Assembly: GCA_902771155.1 (NCBI GenBank)
Contig: CACXVS010000007.1
Span: 21,892 to 85,891, forward strand
DNA from: an uncultured Prevotellaceae bacterium
GTDB taxonomy: Bacteria; Bacteroidota; Bacteroidia; Bacteroidales; Bacteroidaceae
Length of the DNA: 64,000 bases
Direction of reading: 5' to 3'
The position numbers were made by a program, and so were the translations under genes. Positions within the stretch are counted from its first letter, which is position 1; every line of letters begins with the position of its first letter. Under the pieces are notes generated by a model, which saw nothing but the letters and a program-made list of their open reading frames with translations, had not been told where the DNA came from and searched no databases. This document shows, piece by piece, positions 59,129 through 64,000 of the stretch.

Positions 59129-60151
59129 CTATCTCAAATCGGGGGTTGTTGGAATCTTCGGTGCCGAGTGACTTGAGGGCTGTAGCGGGTCATGGAAATG
59201 CGTCATCTGACTGTATTCGTCGCTCCAGCCAGTATCTTTGGTCTTAATAGTGATAACACCACTCTCCACATCATGCACATTGTCCTGATACTGTTTCAGG
59301 GCCATAGAGATGACGGCGATATAGACTTCCTTGTCGATACCCTTTGTTTTAAGACCATCCTGCAGGATGTTTCCTGTGGCATGGGCAATGTCGTGAGTGA
59401 CCTCAACCGTCTTGGTAATGGGCTTGATAGGTTGGGTGTTCACAACTTTCTTGGCGGTATCGAGGTTGCGCATAATTAATCCGAATATCCAGAAGAACAA
59501 GAACAGGATAGCCAGACAGAAGAACACGATACCCATAGCCAACAAGGTGATGCCAAAGCCGTGAGGGTCTTCGCGCTTCAACTTAGCATCTTTCGTCTCG
59601 TCGGTCTTGATAAAGTTTTCAATACCAGGTGTCACGTTCTGAGCCGATTTCACGCTCCATTTTTCTTTGCCTTGACGGGCATAGCTTTGATCGGCTGCCA
59701 AGGCGGGAATCGTAACGGAGTCGATGAGTTCCTCGGCATTGCCATTATAGAAGCCGAGCCATATGGGCTCCGACAGGGGAACCTGAAGTGCAAGATGCAA
59801 CTTGCCCTGAGTGGGGTTGGAGTTGCAGAAGAACACGATGTGCTGCCGACCGCCAATCTGTGTGCGAGTGTCTCCGCTGGGGATGACGCTCATGCGTTTG
59901 ATGCGTTCGGGTACGCTCATCTTAGGGTCAACGACGGAACGGTCGGTCGTGAAATACATACCACGGATGTTATATGTGGTGAACGAGGTGTTCTCCAGTT
60001 CTATCCAGGCTTCACGGTTACCATACTCATCCACGATACTGGCGGTATTGTTGGTCAGTACCTCATTGATGCGAATGTTCTTGGCTCCTTGACCATACAT
60101 CGCAGAGGCACATGTCAGCAACAATCCGCTTAGCAGGGTGATTTTATTCAT
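59129..60151 (-). CDS. Lamin-tail-domain/OadG-like fusion protein (340 aa)
   Basis: Residues 1-20 are a signal peptide (ASAMYGQ). An LTD-type beta domain follows (about 22-175: IRINEVLTNNTASIVDEYGNREAWIELENTS, YFTTDRSVV, HIVFFCNSN, LGFYNG). Then one membrane segment (about 205-228, GITLLAMGIVFFCLAILFLFFWIFG) resembles the OadG/MmdD gamma-subunit anchor, with a charged cytoplasmic tail ending in a Pro/His-rich stretch. It lies upstream of the biotin carrier and OadB, so it likely holds that complex together. A similar layout occurs in other Bacteroidetes. The role of the LTD outside the membrane is unknown. Confidence 0.85.
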   Translation of the reverse strand: MNKITLLSGLLLTCASAMYGQGAKNIRINEVLTNNTASIVDEYGNREAWIELENTSFTTYNIRGMYFTTDRSVVDPKMSVPERIKRMSVIPSGDTRTQIGGRQHIVFFCNSNPTQGKLHLALQVPLSEPIWLGFYNGNAEELIDSVTIPALAADQSYARQGKEKWSVKSAQNVTPGIENFIKTDETKDAKLKREDPHGFGITLLAMGIVFFCLAILFLFFWIFGLIMRNLDTAKKVVNTQPIKPITKTVEVTHDIAHATGNILQDGLKTKGIDKEVYIAVISMALKQYQDNVHDVESGVITIKTKDTGWSDEYSQMTHFHDPLQPSSHSAPKIPTTPDLR

Positions 60152-60197
60152 TTTTGTTACGTATATTATTATATTTCAATCTTCCAATATCTCTTTG

Positions 60198-61889
60198 TTA
60201 TCCGCAGAAGAATAGCACGATGATCTGTGCAGTGAAGATGCGCAGGAACATTGCCAGCGGATAGACCGTTGAATAACCCACAGCGGGTGCTTCTTTCGAA
60301 CAGATGCTATTGGCGTAAGCCAGTGCTGGGGGGTCGGTATAGGTACCCGCTATCATACCCGCAATGGTGAAGTAGTTGAACTTATAGCGTATGCGGGCAA
60401 TGGGACCTACGACTAAGATAGGTATGATCGTAATCAGGAAACCTGTCAGCACATAGAGCAGACCGTCGCCTTCAATCACTGTCTCAAAGAACCCTGCACC
60501 TGCCTTGATGCCAACGGATGCAAGGAACAATACCAGTCCGATTTCACGGAGCATCATGTTCGCAGAGGTTGTGGTGTAGGTGACGAGGTGAATCTTATAA
60601 CCGTAGCGTCCGATGAGAATAGCGATAATGAGTGGACCTCCTGCTAAACCCAGTTTTACGGGAACTGGCATGCCAGGGATGGCAAAGGGGAGCGAACCGA
60701 AGATCAGTCCAAGGAAGATGCCTACAAAGATAGTAGCAATATTCGGTGCGTTCAGGCGACGGATGCTATTACCCATCTTATTAGCCACACGGTCGACGGC
60801 ATCTTCAGGACCTACCACCATAATTTTGTCACCCACCTGCAAAGGCAGTCCTGCAGAGGCGAAAAGGTCCATGCCATGACGGGTGACGCGTGTGACATTC
60901 ACACCGTGTACACTGGAGAAATGCTGTGAGGCCAGCGTCTTACCATTGATACTGGGGTTGGTGATAAGGATACGCTTCGATACCAAAGGCTGGTCTGACT
61001 GTTCAAAGTCAATGTCGAGTTTAGGACCGATGAATGCCATAATGGCCTCCTGATCGGCTTCGGCACAGACAATCAACATCTGGTCACCTAAATGGAAGAT
61101 GGTATCGCGGTTGGGGATACATAACTCGCCCTGATGAACCAGTCGTGATACCACAAAGTCGCGGTTCAGGAAGTCGTGTACCTGTAACAGTGTCTTTCCC
61201 TCCAGATATTTGTTGGTCACCTCAAGGTGCATCTTATAAGGCTTCTTGTTGGCGCTTGTTTCTTCCATGGCCTTCAGACGAGCCTCTTCTTTTTCTAACT
61301 TGATGTTACATATATACCTTATTAATATAGTAGCACCAATGATGCCAAGTACACCAAGGGGGTAGGCACAGGCATATGCCGATGCAATCTGAGGTGCCCC
61401 ATTAGGGAAGACGGTGTTCAACGCCTCGTTGGCAGCACCAAGACCAGGGGTGTTGGTAACGGCACCATATAGCGTACCAACCATCATGGGAAGACTCGTG
61501 ACGTTGCTGGTGTCGAAGAAAATATAATAACAGGCGAACATCACGAGAATGTTCAACAGAATAGCAGAAGAAGCCAATCCGTTGAGCTTGATGCCTTGGG
61601 TTCCGAAACTCTCGAAGAAACCAGGACCTACCTGCATACCGATCATAAAGACAAACAGTATCAGTCCGAAATCTTGTACGAACGTCAGAATGGGTGTGGG
61701 AGCCGTGAATCCGATATGTCCGGCAAGAATGCCAGCAAATAGCACAAACGTCACACCGAGTGAGATACCGAAGACCTTGATCTTACCCAGATAGACACCT
61801 ATTGCGATGACGACGGCATAGAGTAATACGATATGAGCTACGGAGTCGGTCGCCGTAAACAAGTCTTTTAACCATTGAAATGATTCCAT
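60198..61889 (-). CDS. AAE-type (aspartate:alanine exchanger-like) membrane transporter
   Basis: The 563 residues have two membrane halves (about 15-170 and 375-560) separated by a pair of TrkA_C (RCK_C) domains, the usual AAE/YidE layout. Repeated segments [22 protein letters not shown] and [22 protein letters not shown] show the internal duplication. The substrate is unknown; family members exchange amino acids or dicarboxylates. The ATG at 61889 (MESFQW) is preferred to an upstream TTG. It is the first gene of the minus-strand run. Confidence 0.88.
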   Translation of the reverse strand: MESFQWLKDLFTATDSVAHIVLLYAVVIAIGVYLGKIKVFGISLGVTFVLFAGILAGHIGFTAPTPILTFVQDFGLILFVFMIGMQVGPGFFESFGTQGIKLNGLASSAILLNILVMFACYYIFFDTSNVTSLPMMVGTLYGAVTNTPGLGAANEALNTVFPNGAPQIASAYACAYPLGVLGIIGATILIRYICNIKLEKEEARLKAMEETSANKKPYKMHLEVTNKYLEGKTLLQVHDFLNRDFVVSRLVHQGELCIPNRDTIFHLGDQMLIVCAEADQEAIMAFIGPKLDIDFEQSDQPLVSKRILITNPSINGKTLASQHFSSVHGVNVTRVTRHGMDLFASAGLPLQVGDKIMVVGPEDAVDRVANKMGNSIRRLNAPNIATIFVGIFLGLIFGSLPFAIPGMPVPVKLGLAGGPLIIAILIGRYGYKIHLVTYTTTSANMMLREIGLVLFLASVGIKAGAGFFETVIEGDGLLYVLTGFLITIIPILVVGPIARIRYKFNYFTIAGMIAGTYTDPPALAYANSICSKEAPAVGYSTVYPLAMFLRIFTAQIIVLFFCG

Positions 61890-61916
61890 AATCAATACAA
61901 TCTGTTATTTCGAGTG

Positions 61917-61924
61917 CAAAGATA
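61917..61924 (-). promoter_or_regulatory. Promoter -7 element of the AAE transporter gene
   Basis: TATCTTTG on the minus strand, 27 bases from the ATG at 61889. A TTTG lies 23 bases further upstream, slightly beyond the ideal spacing. Confidence 0.5.
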
Positions 61925-62030
61925 CTTAAAAAAATGCGCAACTTCTGCAAATTTGTGCATTTAATTTTGAATAAAAACTGATTTTTTATTTCTTTCACAA
62001 TTCTTTGTGGTTAATTGGCCAAAAAGTTTG

Positions 62031-62038
62031 TATCTTTG
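62031..62038 (+). promoter_or_regulatory. Promoter -7 element of mutA
   Basis: TATCTTTG, 57 bases before the ATG at 62096. A TTTG at 62004-62007 is 23 bases upstream, slightly long. Confidence 0.5.
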
Positions 62039-62095
62039 TGGGCTGTTTAGATATACTTAAAACAACTTATATAATAATTTAACGTAACAAACTCT

Positions 62096-63949
62096 ATGGC
62101 AAACAAAGAGAAACTCTTTACCGAGTTTACTGCGCCTACCACTCAGGAGTGGTTGGACAAGATTGAAGTGGACCTGAAGGGTGCCGACTTCCAGAAGCGC
62201 TTGGTATGGAGAACAAATGAAGGTTTTAATGTACAGCCCTTCTATCGTCGTGAAGACCTGGCGAACCTGAAAACACCCGATGCTCTCCCTGGAGAGTTCC
62301 CATTCGTGCGTGGCAACAAGAAGGACTCTAACACATGGTATGTCCGTCAGAATATTGTGGTGGACGATGCCAAGGAAGCTAACAAGAAGGCTCTCGACAT
62401 CCTGAATAAGGGTATCGACTCCTTAGGTTTTAAGATTCCTGGCAAACTGGTTTCGAAAGAGACTGTAGAGGCTTTGCTCGATGGCATCTACTGTGATATC
62501 ATTGAAGTGAATTTCGCCACTTGTCCCCGTCATTCTGTTGAACTCGCAGAGATTCTGGTTGATCTCTTCAATAAGAAAGGCTACGATAAGGAGAAGGTGG
62601 TTGGCTCGATTGAGTGGGATCCCATGCAGAAGATGGTGATGAAGGGCAAGGATGTGACCCCGATGCTGGAGTTCGGTCCTCAGCTCGTTGAAGCCCTGAA
62701 GGAGTATCCTAACTTCCGTTGTATCGCAGTCGATTCGGATGCACTTAACAATGCTGGAGCCTATATCGTTCAGGAACTGGGCTATGCACTGGCTTGGGGT
62801 AATGAGTATCTGCAGCAGTTGACAGATGCCGGCGTTGATGTCGATCTGGCCGCTAAGAGTATCAAGTTCAACATGGGTGTTTCTGAGAACTATTTCATGG
62901 AGATAGCAAAGTTCCGTGCTGCCCGCCTGCTCTGGGCTCAGATTGTAAAGCAGTATGAACCAAAGAGTGATTGTGCTTGCAAGATGATCATTAATGCTAC
63001 TACCTCTAGTTATAACCAGACGCTGTTTGATTCTTACGTGAATCTGCTGCGTTCTCAGACCGAGGCTATGAGTGCTGCCCTGGGTAGTGTTCACTCGATG
63101 GTGGTAACACCGTTTGATGCACCTTATGAAGACGCCACTGATTTCTCTGAGCGTATCGCCCGCAACCAGCAGTTGCTGATTAAGGAGGAGAGCCACTTCG
63201 ATCGTATCGTTGATCCGTCTGCAGGTTCATATTATATTGAGCACCTGACTGATGCCTTGGCTCAGGAGGCTTGGAAGATCTTCCTGAAGGTAGAAGAGGA
63301 GGGAGGCTTCCTCGCAGCTGTTAAGACTGGCAACGTACAGGACGATATCAATACAACCAACGTCAAGCGTCACGGTGATGCTGCCAAACGCAAGGAGTTC
63401 CTGTTGGGTACCAACCAGTTCCCCAACTTCACAGAGAAGAGTGAGGGCAAGAAAGCTAAGGCTTGTGGTTGCTGCTGTGGTAAGGCTGAGGAAGAGGAAC
63501 ATCCTTTCAAGGCGATTAACAGCACCCGTTTGGCTGCTGATTTTGAGGATCTCCGTATCCATACTGAGGAGACGAAGGTTCCCACAGCCTTTATGCTGAC
63601 GATTGGTAATTTGGCTATGCGTCAGGCTCGTGCTCAGTTCTCTTGTAACTTCCTGGCTTGTGCTGGTTACAAGGTGATCGATAATCTTGGATTCAAGACC
63701 GTTGAAGAGGGCGTTGATGCTGCACTCGAGGCTAAGGCCGATATCGTAGTGATCTGCTCTAGTGATGATGAGTATGCAGAGTACGCTATCCCTGCCTTCA
63801 AGTATTTGAATGGTCGTGCGATGTTCGTAGTGGCTGGAGCTCCTGCTTGCATGGAGGATCTGAAGGCAGCTGGCATCGAGAACTACATCCATGTAAAGTG
63901 CAACGTGCTCGAGACTTTGAAAGAATATAATCAGAAACTTGGTATTTAA
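62096..63949 (+). CDS. mutA: Methylmalonyl-CoA mutase small subunit
   Basis: The 617 residues match the non-catalytic MutA subunit: an N-terminal arm (LFTEFTAPTTQEWLDKIEVDLKGADFQKRL), a TIM-barrel domain (WGNEYLQQL, NINATTSSYNQTLFDSYVNLLRSQTEAMSAALG, DPSAGSYYIEHLTDAL) and a C-terminal B12-binding-like domain without the DxHxxG that binds cobalamin. Together with MutB it converts succinyl-CoA and methylmalonyl-CoA. A Cys-rich patch (KACGCCCGKAEEEE) lies in the linker between the two domains, from about residue 452. mutB follows 16 bases later. Confidence 0.95.
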   Translation: MANKEKLFTEFTAPTTQEWLDKIEVDLKGADFQKRLVWRTNEGFNVQPFYRREDLANLKTPDALPGEFPFVRGNKKDSNTWYVRQNIVVDDAKEANKKALDILNKGIDSLGFKIPGKLVSKETVEALLDGIYCDIIEVNFATCPRHSVELAEILVDLFNKKGYDKEKVVGSIEWDPMQKMVMKGKDVTPMLEFGPQLVEALKEYPNFRCIAVDSDALNNAGAYIVQELGYALAWGNEYLQQLTDAGVDVDLAAKSIKFNMGVSENYFMEIAKFRAARLLWAQIVKQYEPKSDCACKMIINATTSSYNQTLFDSYVNLLRSQTEAMSAALGSVHSMVVTPFDAPYEDATDFSERIARNQQLLIKEESHFDRIVDPSAGSYYIEHLTDALAQEAWKIFLKVEEEGGFLAAVKTGNVQDDINTTNVKRHGDAAKRKEFLLGTNQFPNFTEKSEGKKAKACGCCCGKAEEEEHPFKAINSTRLAADFEDLRIHTEETKVPTAFMLTIGNLAMRQARAQFSCNFLACAGYKVIDNLGFKTVEEGVDAALEAKADIVVICSSDDEYAEYAIPAFKYLNGRAMFVVAGAPACMEDLKAAGIENYIHVKCNVLETLKEYNQKLGI

Positions 63950-63965
63950 AGAATAGGAGAATTGA

Positions 63966-64000
63966 ATGATGCGTAAACAATTTAAAGACATAGATATCTA
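63966..64000 (+). CDS. mutB: Methylmalonyl-CoA mutase large subunit, start only (partial)
   Basis: Only the first 11 codons are present (MMRKQFKDIDI). They fit the MutB start (MRK-x-FKDI), and the gene lies directly after mutA, its usual partner. A GGAGA site precedes it. The catalytic cobalamin-binding domain is beyond the window. Confidence 0.7.
   Translation, partial: MMRKQFKDIDI

Noticed and set aside
1..64000. tRNA, rRNA, CRISPR array, integrase and transposase
   Set aside because: I looked for cloverleaf, rRNA, regular repeat-spacer and recombinase signals by eye and found none; absence is not proven without a profile search.

Overview
The window looks like a chromosome segment from a Prevotella-type member of the Bacteroidales. 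The evidence is the promoters (TTTG, about 19-20 bases, then TAnnTTTG), the near absence of Shine-Dalgarno sites, the BspA-like leucine-rich-repeat protein, DUF4924 and DUF5686 family proteins, and propionate-pathway genes (methylmalonyl-CoA mutase and a Na+-pumping decarboxylase). No rRNA, tRNA, CRISPR array, integrase or IS transposase was seen. All calls come from reading the sequence; no database search was run.

Layout. 0-5 kb: the end of gap, three secreted proteins of unknown function (two related, one internally duplicated), miaA and a lipid-kinase-like gene. 5-9.7 kb: a glycogen locus with debranching enzyme, glycogen-synthase-like GT-B enzyme and GH57 alpha-amylase. 9.7-21.2 kb: an accessory island with a three-gene operon (two unrecognised proteins and a primase-like/P-loop protein), a RelE/ParE-type toxin-antitoxin pair and an AT-rich 1818-residue BspA-like surface protein. 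21.3-28 kb: the complete trpBEGDCFA operon on the minus strand, preceded by a Trp-rich leader peptide and attenuator. 28-38 kb: four histidine-acid-phosphatase (phytase/MINPP-like) paralogues around two GH2 glycosidases; one paralogue has lost its catalytic residues. 38-54.4 kb: mostly housekeeping genes (ROK kinase, LysE exporter, rfbD, RF3, DUF5686 protein, Sua5, ClC channel, fmt, rpe, ECF sigma factor, rfbA, zapA, rny). 54.5-64 kb: a minus-strand run with an FMN-binding protein, a Rid-family protein, a LuxR regulator, a STAS/HATPase pair, Na+ decarboxylase subunits and an AAE-type transporter, then divergent mutA and the start of mutB.

Main points of interest. (1) A 16-bp motif, TGTGACAGTTGTGACA, lies in inverted orientation near both ends of the 9.7-21.2 kb island. 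An inverted pair also brackets a perfect 40-bp AT palindrome inside it. (2) The trp operon has a leader peptide with three consecutive Trp codons plus mutually exclusive antiterminator and terminator stems. (3) Short palindromic repeats appear to have been inserted in frame in TrpG (two 33-bp copies) and in a GH2 glucuronidase-like enzyme. (4) A phosphatase paralogue has lost RHG, HD and an active-site Arg but otherwise looks intact. (5) A 37-codon ORF lies between fmt and rpe. (6) Two almost identical 19-bp palindromes lie 66 bp apart between convergent genes.

How the genes fit together. The glycogen genes, glycosidases, phosphatases and methylmalonyl-CoA/Na+ decarboxylase genes describe a polysaccharide-fermenting, propionate-producing gut or rumen anaerobe that makes its own tryptophan.
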